Shown: positions 42,666-54,202 of the stretch, in pieces
Layout: every line of letters begins with the position of its first letter
Position numbering within the stretch: position 1 is the first letter of the stretch
Assembly (NCBI GenBank): GCA_030512295.1
Contig: JAULSR010000011.1
Location: forward strand, 806,001 to 870,000
Length of the DNA stretch: 64,000 bases
From: Bombardia bombarda
Lineage: Eukaryota; Ascomycota; Sordariomycetes; Sordariales; Lasiosphaeriaceae
Direction: 5' to 3'
Translations under genes and position numbers: made by a program
The notes under the pieces: model-generated
Seen by the model: only the letters and a program-made list of their open reading frames with translations
Databases searched by the model: none
Told to the model about the DNA's origin: nothing

Positions 42666-43165
42666 TACAAACAGGCGAACTAGAGGGATGAGAGACGAGA
42701 CTGTATATAATGAGACTAAAATTGGATAGACATGGTATTCATGGAGCTGGATATATGGGATGGTTACCTCTTCTCGTGATGGTTATGTATCTTACTTTCA
42801 CATTTGCGTGATTTGGGTTGGCGTCTGCAAAACACCAAAACCTTGCGTTTCATGTGGCAAAGTGCTTATCGACGTCAAAATATACCTCAAACAGTCCGGC
42901 TGTTAGTAGAGGTATTTTCTTCGCCTTAAATTTCGGGGGGACTCGTCTCATAACAGTTGCACTAGCGCAGGTACATTGCCACTACCACCCGGAACTTTAC
43001 CTTGACGACGTTACCGCAGGGGTGGACGGAATCCCATCTCCACTGCGCAAAGGTGCCAGAGTCTTTGGACTGTTACTGGGTCTAGTAGAGCGATGAATTT
43101 TCACATATTAAAAATAAGGTTCACTAACAGCTAGGTACAAGATGCCAGCACAGTGCTCGGAGCAC
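42666..43165. other. Intergenic between convergent genes
   Basis: 3' flanks of the MDR and UNC-93-like genes; nothing else recognised. Confidence 0.5.
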
Positions 43166-44707
43166 TCAAAGATCCTTGCTAACCTCCTTGGCCGCCTCGT
43201 CACCAGAGTTCGACTTCCCCGACCCAGTGTTGATAGCAGTTTGATCTCTCTCCTCTTCAAGCTTGGACGCGCCAAAGTGTCTCAGCACCAGCCATGCCGG
43301 GAAGATGGCGACAGCCCAGAGACCAAAGTTCATGTAGATGCCACCGACCTCGGCAAAGACAGTCAGCGACGAAAGTCCGTAGCTGACAGCCTGCCAAGCC
43401 GACTCAGTTCCACGAAGGAGTGCGGCAAAGCGGATGACCTCGGCCTCGTCCTTGGCCAGGTTGTGGATGATGAAGTAACTGTTGCTGCTGTTAGCATCTG
43501 AACTGGTAATCGTAGGGATGGGTAATACTAACAGGAACAGGTAGTTGATCTGGAACCCAATCGTCAAAAAGATGAAGACGCCAAACGCGGCGCCAAACCC
43601 AGGCGTCTCCCAGTCAAACGTCGGCCTGGTATGTTGAAACCTCGCAACCAAAACCGTCGCCCACGTCCACCACGCGCCCTGCAGCGTGACAATCGTCCAG
43701 AACGAGCTCCTTGCCCTCACCTTGAGCGACACCCCCGTCCGATCAAGCCAGTGTCCCAGTAAATTCCCCGAAATGACCGCGACAATCCCCGACAGGAACG
43801 ACCCCAGCGCTCTCGCGCGCACGGAGAACCACAGCGCCAGATAGGTGAAAAATACCGCCTCGGCAAACACGGCCTGCCCGATATAAAACACAATGAGCAA
43901 GAACCGCTTGCTAAAGAACAGCGCCGTCGTCGACTGAATCTCGCGCCACGGGTTCTGCAAAATGCTCAAGTTCACTCTTTTGCCATCCCGCCTCTCCACC
44001 TTGTCCGGCTTGTTCAACAACAGCGCCACAAACGGCCCCGTCGCCTGCAGCGCGATAAACACCAAGAACACGGTATACGAGACCTTGCCCGCCTCATTAC
44101 GGTCCGCGTTCAAGCCCAGGTTAATCGCGCCGCCGAGAATCTGCCCTGACAGTCTATACGTCAACCAATATCCCAGCGCCTTGCCCCTATTCCACGGCTC
44201 GGGATAAGCAATCGCGATCGCCGCCTCGGCCATCCAGAACACGCCTGCCGAGATGCCACATAATGCAGCGCCCAGCAGGACGAGCCACTCGTTGCCGAAG
44301 CGGTTGTTGACGTAGAGGCCTGCCGCATAAGGGGCGTAGCCGAGAGTGCCAAAGATGAGGGCGCCCTTGATGCCGATGTAGTGCACCATGACGGAGGAAA
44401 AGTAGCACGAGACGACCATGAGGCAGAAGGTGAGCGCGTTGGCCGCGTTGATGAGGTTGGGGCTCGCGGCACCGCCAGCCCCCAGCGAGTTCATGGCGCC
44501 CCAGATACCGGGGGCCGCGAGGTTGCAGAGGCCGAGGATGGTCATGTTGTAGAAGGTTGAGCGGTGCCATTTTACTACAGTCAATCTGTTAGTGTTGGTG
44601 TTGAGGGGCAGGTGAGGTGAAGAGTTACCTGGATGCTGCTGGTCCTTGGGGGGCTCTATCGTGTCGTCGTTGTGCTGACGCACGTCGGCGGGTATGATGG
44701 GTCCCAT
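43166..44707 (-). CDS. UNC-93-like MFS membrane protein (DUF895 type)
   Basis: 477 aa. Exons 44707-44629, 44574-43533 and 43478-43166. The two introns are each exactly 54 nt, a multiple of three, and lack stops, so the unspliced frame also stays open. Splicing is preferred because each has good signals (GTAACT...CTGTAG; GTTAGT with GCTAAC and CAACAG) and removal restores the family sequences H-P-V-K-W-H-R-S-T-F-Y-N and N-Y-L-F-L-Y-F-I-I-H-N. Conserved UNC-93 blocks: TILGLCNLAAPGIWGAMNSLGAGG, FWMAEAAIAIAYPEPWNRGKALGYW, and RGTESAWQAVSYG near the end. About 11-12 membrane segments. Ligand unknown. Confidence 0.92.
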   Translation of the reverse strand: MGPIIPADVRQHNDDTIEPPKDQQHPGNSSPHLPLNTNTNRLTVVKWHRSTFYNMTILGLCNLAAPGIWGAMNSLGAGGAASPNLINAANALTFCLMVVSCYFSSVMVHYIGIKGALIFGTLGYAPYAAGLYVNNRFGNEWLVLLGAALCGISAGVFWMAEAAIAIAYPEPWNRGKALGYWLTYRLSGQILGGAINLGLNADRNEAGKVSYTVFLVFIALQATGPFVALLLNKPDKVERRDGKRVNLSILQNPWREIQSTTALFFSKRFLLIVFYIGQAVFAEAVFFTYLALWFSVRARALGSFLSGIVAVISGNLLGHWLDRTGVSLKVRARSSFWTIVTLQGAWWTWATVLVARFQHTRPTFDWETPGFGAAFGVFIFLTIGFQINYLFLLVLPIPTITSSDANSSNSYFIIHNLAKDEAEVIRFAALLRGTESAWQAVSYGLSSLTVFAEVGGIYMNFGLWAVAIFPAWLVLRHFGASKLEEERDQTAINTGSGKSNSGDEAAKEVSKDL

Positions 44708-46417
44708 ATTGTCAGTTGTGTCGCAAAGATGGTATACTCTGAACTGGAGAGATGACGATGATGAGTGTGGGAGCAGATGCAGCCAAACAAAAGGGGTTCT
44801 GTAAACAATTATACCCGATTCTCGCTACAAGTATTCTTCTCAAAGATAGGTGCAAATTAGACTAACAATCAAAATTTCTATCCAACCATTCTTGGAACTA
44901 CTACACAAGTGTTACCAGGTTCTAGACCGCCATGCATCGACGTTGGGGCGGCTAGGAAGAGGAGTAGTGAGAGGTGGACCGTGCAAGGGGAGAGGATCTG
45001 GGCATGGAGATGTCCGGTTTTCGCCCGTCTCCGACATGTGCACCGAAAACCTTCATTGTATCTGCGGTGTGTACATGTTTCTCCGATCCAACGTCTTTGC
45101 ATGAGGTTACCTAGTTATGTGGCGGCGGTCTTGCAAACACAACCCATGGCAGCACGCAATCTGTATTACCCCACATTAAACGCCATCCCGCCAACCTGGA
45201 CAAAACAAACTCCCCTCCCAATTGCCCCCTGAAAGACCTAAAAGCGCCCCCACGTTGGGATGCACGATTAGCGATGTGTGCTGCCGTCTTTCACACGTTG
45301 CCGTCAATTGCCGCTCCACACATCTCACGAGGATTTTTTCTTCTTTCTTTTGTTTGTAGCCCCCTAAACAAGTGATTTATTCCGGAAAAATAACGAAAGA
45401 ATTTAGTCCATCTAGATATCTATCCACCTTTTGGCTTAAATCTCTTAGTTCCCCTTATCGCACCCAGTAACGCGGTTTGCATCATGTGCTAGCGTGGCTT
45501 TCTCATGATAGCAAAGTCAGGGACGAATCAGATTCTTGTAAATATGGCGAATATCGCGGGCGAGAAACGTCATTACGATTCTCTCCGGTCGTTGTGCTAA
45601 GCTTGACGTTGACTCCAGTCAGGATGCAACTCCGCTACTGACAGCTAGTCTAGTGTAGTTGGCATGGAAAGGATCTACAGGGTCGTTGCTAAGACAAGTT
45701 GGACAAAAACCATAAACACTACCCTTTAAACGCTAACAAGACAGCTAAGGCCTCTAAAGTACCGAGATGGATACCGTATGGCTTGAATGGGTCGCGTACG
45801 TCAAGCTACCAGAATACCTAGCTGTGTTCGATATTCAGCTTGGGTGGATAAATTCCGTTCCAGGGAAATGGATACCAGGAAGTAAGTTCTGCCCGTGCTC
45901 AGCTGCATATAAACGGCTCTACCGAATCACTACTGCTGGTACCTATTGTCTAGGTGGGTATTCTATAAGACCATGACTAATAGTTGAAGCTACCTAGTAT
46001 TCCAATAGCATCACGAAAACATGTCAACAAACAGCAACTCAAATCTTGTAACAAGTAGCAGCGTACGGTGCAGTCGATCTCGTGTTTTTCAGACTGGGCA
46101 AACCATTTTTTCAGAAGAGCTATTTACGTCTCAGTGTACAGCGCTACAAGGAGAGGGAGCGAGGCAATGTACTGAAGGAAGGCACAACCCACAACCCCAA
46201 AAGGAGGGGAAACCATCTGTACTATAGCTTTTGGCCTTCGGCCGCCCATTCGGGGCCTTTCTAGACTCTCCATGCAAGCCCATCAACACCGCTTTAGTAC
46301 CTAACAGGATACATGGATTTGCTGTAAATATACTCAATTATATCCATTCATATCATCATAACCAACTCTACATCCTTTACTCTGCATCACATCTATCCAA
46401 AGATCACAATATTCAAC
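44708..46417. other. Intergenic, 1.7 kb
   Basis: No convincing gene. Frames at 45767-45976 and 46021-46227 are short and without motif. The left end is the promoter of the UNC-93-like gene. Confidence 0.45.
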
Positions 46418-48385
46418 TTACTCCCCCTTCCCCTTCCCAGTGTCAGTACTAGAAACAGCCTTAGTAACATACCCAGGCAAATCCCACCACCGCTCATGCA
46501 TATCCCTCAAATCCACACTCCCCGGAACATGCAAATAATTCGTCATATCGCTCCCCTCCTCCGCCTCCCTGCTCGTCCACCCGTTGCCAAAATACCACGC
46601 AAACCTATTATCCTCATCCCCAAGATACGTATACTCCCAATCCTCCCACCTCGGCTCCCTTCTCACCGCCGTCACATGCCCCGCACTCCCCGGCCAGATG
46701 CCATGAATCCTCCCACCCGGCTTCCCGCCATTATACCAACTGCTACAGTTATCCGACAGCACCGTCGCGGCGAAAAACGCATCCGCATACTCCAAAAACT
46801 CATCCGCGGCCTTCTGGCTCGGCTGCATCGTCTTGATGCCCTCGCGTGACGCCTTGCGGAGCACTTTTGCGTAGTACGCCAGCTGGTTCTCCACGCTGTG
46901 CGGCACCGTCCCTGAGGGCCCGGTGCCATGGGGGCCGTGCACAAAGAAGAGATTGGGGAATCCGGGCGTGGCGAAGCCGAGATAGGTGTAGGGGAACCCG
47001 TATCCCGTGTTATTGTCTTTTGACTCGGGATGCCACAGGTCGCGGAGGTCTTGGCCCCTGGCGCGGATGGGAAAGGGCGTGACCATGTCTACATTCGCGC
47101 CCGTGGCGCAAAAGACAGCGTCGACCTCCCTGTGCACGCCGTCGGTGGTCTCGATGCCCGTCTCTGTGAAGCGCGCAATGGGCGAGCGGATATAGTCGAC
47201 GTTGTCCTCGGAGATGGCCTCGAGGTAGCCCGGGCCAGGCGTCAGGCGGCGACAGTTGGGGCTGAAGTCGGGCACGATGTGCTCGAGGAGTTCGGGCTTC
47301 TTGGCGAGGCGCGCGCGCATCATGTCGGTGAACTTGTCGCGGAGCTCCTTGTTCTCGGCCGAGCCCCGGAAGAAGGCGGAGAAGCGGCGCCAGTACTTGT
47401 CTTCGAGCTCCTTGCGGAAGGCGAGGTAGGCGTGGGGGTCGGAGGCGAACAGGGCTTTTTGCTCGGGGGTGTAGGGTTGAGGCTCAAGGGTGCGCTCGTC
47501 GCCAGCCCAGGAGGCGGCGATCCAGGTGCGGTTGCGCGCGTAGTGGTCGAGGCGGCCGACGACTTTCTGCAGGTTGGCGACGAGCTGAATGCCGGAGGCG
47601 CCGTTGCCAATGACGGCTACGTTCTTGTTGGCTGTGTCAAAGGACGGGTCCCAGTCGGAGGCGTGGCGGAGGACGCCCTTGTAGGAGTCGATGCCTGGGT
47701 AGGAGGGCAGTTTCCAGGCGTTGAAGCGGCCGATGGAGGTCAGGACAAAGTCGGCTTTCTCTGTGGCGGTGGTGCCGGTGGAGGTGTTGTGGATGGTCAC
47801 GAGCCAGACGGACTCAGATTCATCCCATGAGACATCGTCGACGCGGTGGTGAAAGCGGGCATATTGGTAGACGTCGTACTTGCGCGCGACGGACTGCCAG
47901 TAGTCGCGGATTTCGGCGCCTGGGGCGAACTGGTCGCTCCAGTCGAGTTTGGGCTCAAATGTGGCTTGGTAGACGTGAGAGGGGATGTCGCAACGGACGC
48001 CGGGGTAGGTGTTTTCGAGCCATGTGCCACCAAAGTCCTGGTTCTTCTCGTAGATGTTGAGCTGGATGTTGGGCACCTTGGCGGGGAAGAGGATGCCCGC
48101 AAGGATGCCGGCCAGGCCACCACCAATGACGGCTACGCGAAGGGAGCGTGGCTCATCGATGAACCTGTCGAGTAAAGAGAGGCGGGACTTTGGGTATGGG
48201 GGAAGGGTTTGTGTTGTTGTAGCGGGTTCAGATGTGCTGGAAGAAGCTGTGGCTGGCTCGAGCGACTCGACTTGCTCAGACTCGCTTACAGCTGGGCTTG
48301 GGATCCACTGCTCAGAAACGGTCAAGTTGCCCAGCTTCTCGACGACGACAAAGTCGCTGATGGCTTCTGGTATTGCTGCAGCCAT
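46418..48385 (-). CDS. Baeyer-Villiger FAD monooxygenase
   Basis: 655 aa, single exon from ATG 48385 (the frame to 48445 starts with TTG). A Ser/Thr-rich leader of about 75 residues precedes the first Rossmann motif V-I-G88-G-G-L-A-G93; then FGGTWLENTYPGVRCD. The Baeyer-Villiger fingerprint appears as Y235-KG-VLR-H241-ASD-W245 (F/Y-x-G-x3-H-x3-W/P), followed by the NADPH-binding VIGNGASGIQ (258-267) and the ATG-type motif FCATGANVD. The long C-terminal region (FFVHGPHGTGPSG... and WPGSAGH) fits the 4-hydroxyacetophenone/cyclohexanone monooxygenase class. It oxidises ketones to esters or lactones using NADPH and O2. It lies in the flavin-monooxygenase-rich area and is divergent from the Dal5-type permease. 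Confidence 0.93.
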   Translation of the reverse strand: MAAAIPEAISDFVVVEKLGNLTVSEQWIPSPAVSESEQVESLEPATASSSTSEPATTTQTLPPYPKSRLSLLDRFIDEPRSLRVAVIGGGLAGILAGILFPAKVPNIQLNIYEKNQDFGGTWLENTYPGVRCDIPSHVYQATFEPKLDWSDQFAPGAEIRDYWQSVARKYDVYQYARFHHRVDDVSWDESESVWLVTIHNTSTGTTATEKADFVLTSIGRFNAWKLPSYPGIDSYKGVLRHASDWDPSFDTANKNVAVIGNGASGIQLVANLQKVVGRLDHYARNRTWIAASWAGDERTLEPQPYTPEQKALFASDPHAYLAFRKELEDKYWRRFSAFFRGSAENKELRDKFTDMMRARLAKKPELLEHIVPDFSPNCRRLTPGPGYLEAISEDNVDYIRSPIARFTETGIETTDGVHREVDAVFCATGANVDMVTPFPIRARGQDLRDLWHPESKDNNTGYGFPYTYLGFATPGFPNLFFVHGPHGTGPSGTVPHSVENQLAYYAKVLRKASREGIKTMQPSQKAADEFLEYADAFFAATVLSDNCSSWYNGGKPGGRIHGIWPGSAGHVTAVRREPRWEDWEYTYLGDEDNRFAWYFGNGWTSREAEEGSDMTNYLHVPGSVDLRDMHERWWDLPGYVTKAVSSTDTGKGKGE

Positions 48386-50106
48386 TTTGGGGTAGGTGTA
48401 ACCGTTAAAAGAGCAAAGGGAAATTGGTGTAAATTCGAACGGCAAGTACTACCAGACCACAAACCTATTGGAAAGACCGCGGCGGTAAACCCATATACTG
48501 AGCTCCCTCGCACCTGCCACGTCTGTCTGTAAATGCAATCGCGCCCAATCGCACCATCCATTGGATCATGGGCGCCGGCCTTTGAACTTGAGCTCCCGCC
48601 CCACTATCCACCAAACACCATCTGTGCCGAGCATTGTACAAAACACGAACAATGCGCAATGGCGGGTTCCTGATCGAACCAAAGTCAATCCCGAGCACGT
48701 CAGGTCCAAGTCGCATAACACCATTCCTAGGATGCGGGCAGTCAGAAGATCAACCCCACCGATAAGTCGTACTTCGGCAACCTCCCCGCGTCCGTACTCC
48801 CCCAGACGATAACAGCCCAATGCAGCAATCTTCTCCAGTCTCCGAATACCGGGGTTTGTTGACTTTCCGATGACCTTTGGTCTGACATTCTGCAAGAGGT
48901 CTGGTGGAAGTGACACGAAACAGAGTGCAGATCACGTCATGGCCCGTTGCGACTCGCGACTTGTCCTGACCCCACTCCCCGTCCGCCACCACTGCCCCGA
49001 GATTTGGGGCCTGGGTGACTTGTACCCGGACACATGTTGCTAGCGTGCTACCTAAGTACCTAGGTACTTTATTTCATCGCCTTTTGCAACATGACCATCC
49101 AAACCTGATGAGTTTTGAGATCTGAAGCTCGGCAGACAAGACCGGGTGTAACGTAGGTGGATGAAGGATTTTATCATCCAATCCACTTGGACGGGCAGCC
49201 AATTCTGGCGTCGCTTCACGAACCGGAGCTTCATCTCGATGGCGTGATCAACAATAACGATCCAGAGCCAGACTGACCTCGAGGTGATCATCGACTCAAA
49301 GAGATAAGCCATACACTTTCGTCTTGTGTAACACAATACTAGTTCTATTACGTACCTTCCATGTTGTGCATAGACTGCTTGTCAGACCAACAACGTTATA
49401 GTGAACTTGATCCTAAACGGAGATCTGGTTTCCGATCATATTTAGATCCGCCCTACAATACACCAGTCTAGTACGTATCTTTGACGTTTGAAACAACTGC
49501 CAGTGGTGGAGCTGCATACGGGTAGATTACCAATCTATTATGAGACGAGTCTGCCTCGGGAATTTAAGGTGAAGAAAATAGGCTTCACTAACAGCGAGTC
49601 TATTGATGGTACTTGCAGCAGCAGATTGCGAAAGACGGAAGGTGCGAGCCATGGTCAGAACGCTTGATAGTGATCATAATATCCGGCAATAAACATCTGG
49701 GCGGTGATAATGGGGCTATTGCCAGACTCACTGCTCAATTTCCATTCTTCATTAGCTCACAATTACCCAGTCTTGATTCCAACAAAATGTTGTGCGGCGA
49801 GCAACAGCCACAATCGAGTTCGAGGTCCCACGTCTGTCCGTCCCATCAAGCTGGTTCTGCATCCAACCCCCTGCAAGTATCACACCATCACGCGTGCCAG
49901 GGTTACTGTGTATAGTTTGCTTGGAAGCGTGGACCACACCCTTGGCAGTGACAAACGGCCTCATGGGTTACCACGCCTTCATGCAGCCACCATGTAGCAT
50001 TAGCGAATAAATACATCATGCATCGTACACCCCGACCCATATCACAGCACACGTCCCAGACCTGTGCTTGTGGTGTCGTCCGTTACGCACACCAATATCA
50101 CCCATC
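48386..50106. other. Divergent intergenic region, BVMO / Dal5-type permease
   Basis: 1.7 kb without a recognisable gene. It contains both promoters; a TA-rich element AATAAATA near 50007 could serve the permease gene. Confidence 0.45.
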
Positions 50107-51715
50107 ATGACCGTCTCAGTCCAGCAAGAACCACCTCAACACACCCCCCTCAAGGCAGAGCGGACGGGCAAGTGGTATCAGCTACAATGGTTCACCGCCG
50201 CCGACACGCCGGCCGAGCGCCGCCTCATCAACAAACTCGACCTGCTCATCGTGCCCTACGCCTTTTTGGCTTACTGGGTCAAGTACATTGACCAATCCAA
50301 CCTCAGTTCGTCCATGCCACTCTTTGTATCAAGAACCCTTATAACTAACGACACATAGACAACGCCTACGTCGCTGGTCTCAAAGAGTCCCTCGACTTCC
50401 ACGGCAATGAGCTCGTCCAGCTCCAAACCATGTACACCCTCGGCGCCGTCCTTGGCCAGCTCCCCTTCCTTTTCCTCTTCAGCCGCGTCCCCATGCACTG
50501 GCTGATCCCCTTCCTCGACATCTCCTGGGGCCTCTTCACCCTTCTCCAGTACCGCTCTTCCTCCTACGCCGAGCTCGCCGCCTATCGTTTTCTGGTAGGC
50601 CTGTTTGAGGCAGCCTTTTTTCCAGCGATGCACTACATATTCGGCTCCTGGTACCGCGCCGACGAGATCGGCCGGCGCGGAGGCGTTTTCTATGTGGGAT
50701 TGACGTTTGGCACGCTGACGGCTGGCTTGATCCAGGCGGGCGCGTCGGCGCGGCTGGACGGGGTGAATGGATTGGAAGGGTGGCAGTGGATGTATATCAT
50801 CTGCGCGCTGATGACGGTGCCGGTGGGGGTGGGCGGGTATTTCATCCTGCCCGGCACGCCGGAGAGGCCGAATAAGACGTTTTTGAGTGAGGCGGATATT
50901 GAGTTGTCGAGAGTGCGGTTGGAGAGGGAGGGGCATGCTGTGGGGGGCAAGACATTCACGTGGAAGTCGTTCAAGAAGTTTGTGGCCGGGTGGCAGCTGT
51001 GGACGTTGTTGTTGCTGGATATTTTCTTTTGGAACGGGAGTGTCAATTACTCGGTGGGTGGGTATTTGTTGTGGCTGAAGAGTCTGAAGAGGTATAGTCC
51101 TGCGCGGATCAACGAGCTGGGGGCTATCTCGCCGGCGTTGGGGATCTTTTACATCTTGGCGGTTACGTTTTTGTCGGACCTGGTGCTGGGACCGGCGTGG
51201 GCGATTACGGTTGCCCATGTTTGGAATGGGATTGGGTTGATCATTTTGATCATTTGGGAGGTGCCAGAGACGGCGCTGTGGTTTGCGTTCATGACGACGT
51301 ACAGTGCTGTGGCTATGAGCTCGGTGCTGTATGGGTGGGTTAACTCGCAGTTGAGGTCGTCACCGGCGGAGAGGGGGTTCGCTATTGTTCTGTTGAACAT
51401 GGTGGCGCAGAGTACGACAGTTTGGACGCCTCTGTTGGTGTTTCCTACGGTTGAGGCTCCGAGGTTTACAAAAGGGTATTCATTCGTGCTGGCAAATGCG
51501 ATTTGCTTGGTGGTGCTTGCGCATCTGATTCGCATTCATTTGAGGAACAAGGAGTAAGTTGGGATGGATCTGGTTTTGTGATGGACTTCATATGCTAACG
51601 TTGACTTTTCAGGACGAAACCTAATGATACCGAATCTGCTACCACGAGCTCGTTGAAGGAGGGGCAGGGAGTTATTCCTGAGACTGGTGCAATGGGACTG
51701 GATGAGAAGATTTGA
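50107..51715 (+). CDS. MFS anion permease, Dal5 (allantoate/organic-acid) family
   Basis: 498 aa. Exons 50107-50305, 50359-51553 and 51613-51715; introns 53 and 59 nt; joins D-Q-S-N-L-N-N-A-Y-V-A-G and L-R-N-K-E-T-K-P. Family signatures: KLDLLIVPYAFLAYWVKYIDQSNLNNAYVAGL in TM1, then YTLGAVLGQLPFLFLF, RFLVGLFEAAFFPAMHYIFGSWYRADEIGRR, and PGTPERP in the central loop. Twelve membrane segments. Dal5-family members import allantoate, nicotinate-like acids and, for yeast Soa1, sulfonates and inorganic sulfur anions. It lies 645 bp upstream of monooxygenase copy 2 on the same strand, suggesting an uptake-plus-oxidation pair; this is inference. Confidence 0.92.
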
Positions 51716-52360
51716 TTTTGGGAGGAAATGGCTACAGCGTAACCGACGAAATGCAAATAACTCGAAGATGAAAAAACGATAAGTCACTAGCAAAGTATAC
51801 GACGAGAAATCTACCAAATGAATAGTTACTCCTACTCGTTCCCACGAAATGAATGAAATACTTAGAAATCTGGCTGTTTTTGTGATGCAATCTTCATCGT
51901 GCCATGAAACCTTCTCAGAAATGGAAATGTGGTTTTGCCACTCCTTCACCATGTCCGACATTCATTGCCCAACGCTCCTTCCTCAGACCCTTTCTAAAAC
52001 GCAAAATGCAAAATGCAGTTGATTTTTTTTGGTTGCCCCGCATCATTCGCGTGGCCAAGGTTCTGACGCGCCTTCCACGGGCACCATTAATGCATCACAC
52101 CATCTTCCAAGCAATGGCAACATGAAGCTGGTACATGCCCCGCACATAGGCCGAAGGTCGGCATTCTTGTCTGCATATCATGCCATCTTTCATATCCGGG
52201 GTGCGGTAGGCGTTCTGGCGTCGTTACGTTTAACATCTTCAGTGGTGCATTATAAAGAGCTGCTGTGCTATAAATCTCACCTTTCTTTGTACTCTCCGCC
52301 ATTTCATCATCCCACCAACACACCGTGATCCTGAGGAATTGCACTGCATACATCCTCAAA
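51716..52360. other. Intergenic with the promoter of monooxygenase copy 2
   Basis: No gene. Two TATA-like elements lie just upstream of the next ATG. Confidence 0.5.
52251..52274 (+). promoter_or_regulatory. Paired TATA boxes of monooxygenase copy 2
   Basis: TATAAAG at 52251-52257 and TATAAA at 52269-52274, 110 and 92 bp before the ATG at 52361. Two start sites are possible. Confidence 0.5.
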
Positions 52361-54096
52361 ATGGCCGACAACCATACCACTCAAGCCGAGACGAATGGCG
52401 TACAGAAAGCCGAAAGTGCGAAAAAGCAAATCCTTCTCAATGCCTTTGACATGTCCACAATCGGCCACCTATCACCCGGCCAGTGGAAGGTGAGTCAACA
52501 TCGTCCCATCTCATCGATAGCCTCCACACTTCATCTCATCATTCATACGCTGACTCCTCGAACAGAATCCCGTCGACAGGTCAGCTACCAAGCGCAACTT
52601 AGAGTACTGGATCGAGCTTGCCAAGCTCCTCGAGCGCGGTGGCATCAACGCCTTGTTTCTCGCCGACACATATGGCGGCTACGACACATATGAGGGCAGT
52701 CTCGACAACTGCATTAGGAGAGCCGCGCAGTGGCCTGTGACGGACCCTACTATTCCCATCTCTGCCATGGCGGCAGTAACGAAGAACCTAGGGTTTGCCA
52801 TCACAGCGTCGACTTCTTTTGAGCCGCCGTTTTTGCTGGCTAAACGTTTCTCTACGCTTGATCACTTCACGCGGGGACGTATCGGATGGAACATTGTCAC
52901 TTCGTGGAAGAAGGCTGCTTTCAAAGCCATTGGACTGGATAACCCGATCGATCACGATGAGAGATATCGTCAGGCGGACGAATATCTACGTGTTGTTTAT
53001 AAGTGAGTCCACTAGTGCCCCCTTTTACACTATTCGATCTCATTTTTCATGTCATGCTTATCTCATGATTATCGCATTTTCATCTTATTTTTCTCCTGGC
53101 TACCTCGTTTCATCCTTTCACGAACTTCATGCCAACCACTAACCCCCCCTCAGACTCTGGGAATCCTCCTGGTCCCCCGACGCCATCTCCCCGGACCCTC
53201 TCAACGACAGCTACGCGGATCCCTCTCTCATCCGCACCATCGACCACACGGGCGAGTTCTTCTCCCTCAGTACCCGCCACATCGTCGACCCCTCCCCGCA
53301 GCGCACCCCCTTCCTCTTCCAGGCCGGCACCTCCTCTGCCGGCGCTGACTTTGCCGCCACCCACGCCGAGGGCATCTTCGTTCAGGGCAACTCCCCAGCT
53401 GCCTTACGTCCAAAAATTGCCGCAATCCGCGCCCTCGCCGTCTCCAAACAAAACCGCGACCCGCAGTCCATCAAGTTCTTCTCCACCTTCACCCCCATCG
53501 TCGGCCGCACCGACGAGGAGGCGCAAGAGAAATATGCTGAACTGAAGAAGTACGCTAGTACCATTGGCGGTCTGGTGCTGTTCAGTGGCTGGACGGGGAT
53601 AGATATCAGTCGTCTTCCGCTGGACCAGGAGATCACCGCGGCGGATAGTCTTGAGGCGAATAAGATTCGGGGGATTCTAGAGTCGTTTACCGCGGAGGGG
53701 GATACGGAGAGGCCGCGGTGGACGCCAAGGATGGTCGCAGAGCGGGCGGCGATTGGCGGACTGGGGCCGGTGGCGGTGGGGAGTGCCAAGACGGTGGCGG
53801 ATGAGATGGAGCGGTGGATTGAGGAGGGGGATTTGGACGGGTTTAACATTGCGTATGTGACGACGCCGGGGACGTTTGAGGATGTGGTGGAACTGTTGGT
53901 GCCGGAGTTGAGGAGACGGGGGAGGTATCCTGCTGCGGAAACAGAGGGGGAAGAGGAGGTGACGCTCAGAGAGAGGATATATGGGAAGGGGCAGAGGGAG
54001 TTGAGGGCAGACCATGTGGGGAGTGGGTACAAGTATGATGTGTATGTGGAGGATGAGCCGTTTGTTGGGAAAAGCAAGGGGGAGGGAAAGGAGTGA
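52361..54096 (+). CDS. FMN-dependent monooxygenase, NtaA/SnaA/DszA family (copy 2)
   Basis: 502 aa. Exons 52361-52489, 52566-53002 and 53154-54096; introns 76 and 151 nt, GT-AG. Joins P-G-Q-W-K-N-P-V-D-R and V-V-Y-K-L-W-E-S-S-W. Family order is the same as copy 1: ILLNAFDMSTIGHLSPGQW, GINALFLADTYGGYDTYEG, QWPVTDPTIPISAMAAVTKNLGF, LAKRFSTLDHFTRGRIGWNIVTSW, DPSPQRTPFLFQAGTSSAG, SGWTGIDISRL, ERAAIGGLGPVAVGSAKTVADEMERW. All core regions are intact. A charged tail (about 470-502) ends the protein. It shares only the family framework with copy 1 and has a different intron number, so the two are old paralogues, not a recent duplication. It needs an external flavin reductase. Substrate unknown. Confidence 0.92.
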
Positions 54097-54202
54097 TTGA
54101 TAGTTGAGTTCAAACTGATATAAGCAGTTGCTCCGAGATCTGTTTGTTATTACTATTTTCCACATAAATACTTACGTTTACTAACACTTGGATACCTGGT
54201 AA

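Noticed and set aside
45767..46227. Two short plus-strand frames in the 1.7-kb gap
   Set aside because: Too short, no motif, no convincing splice joins.
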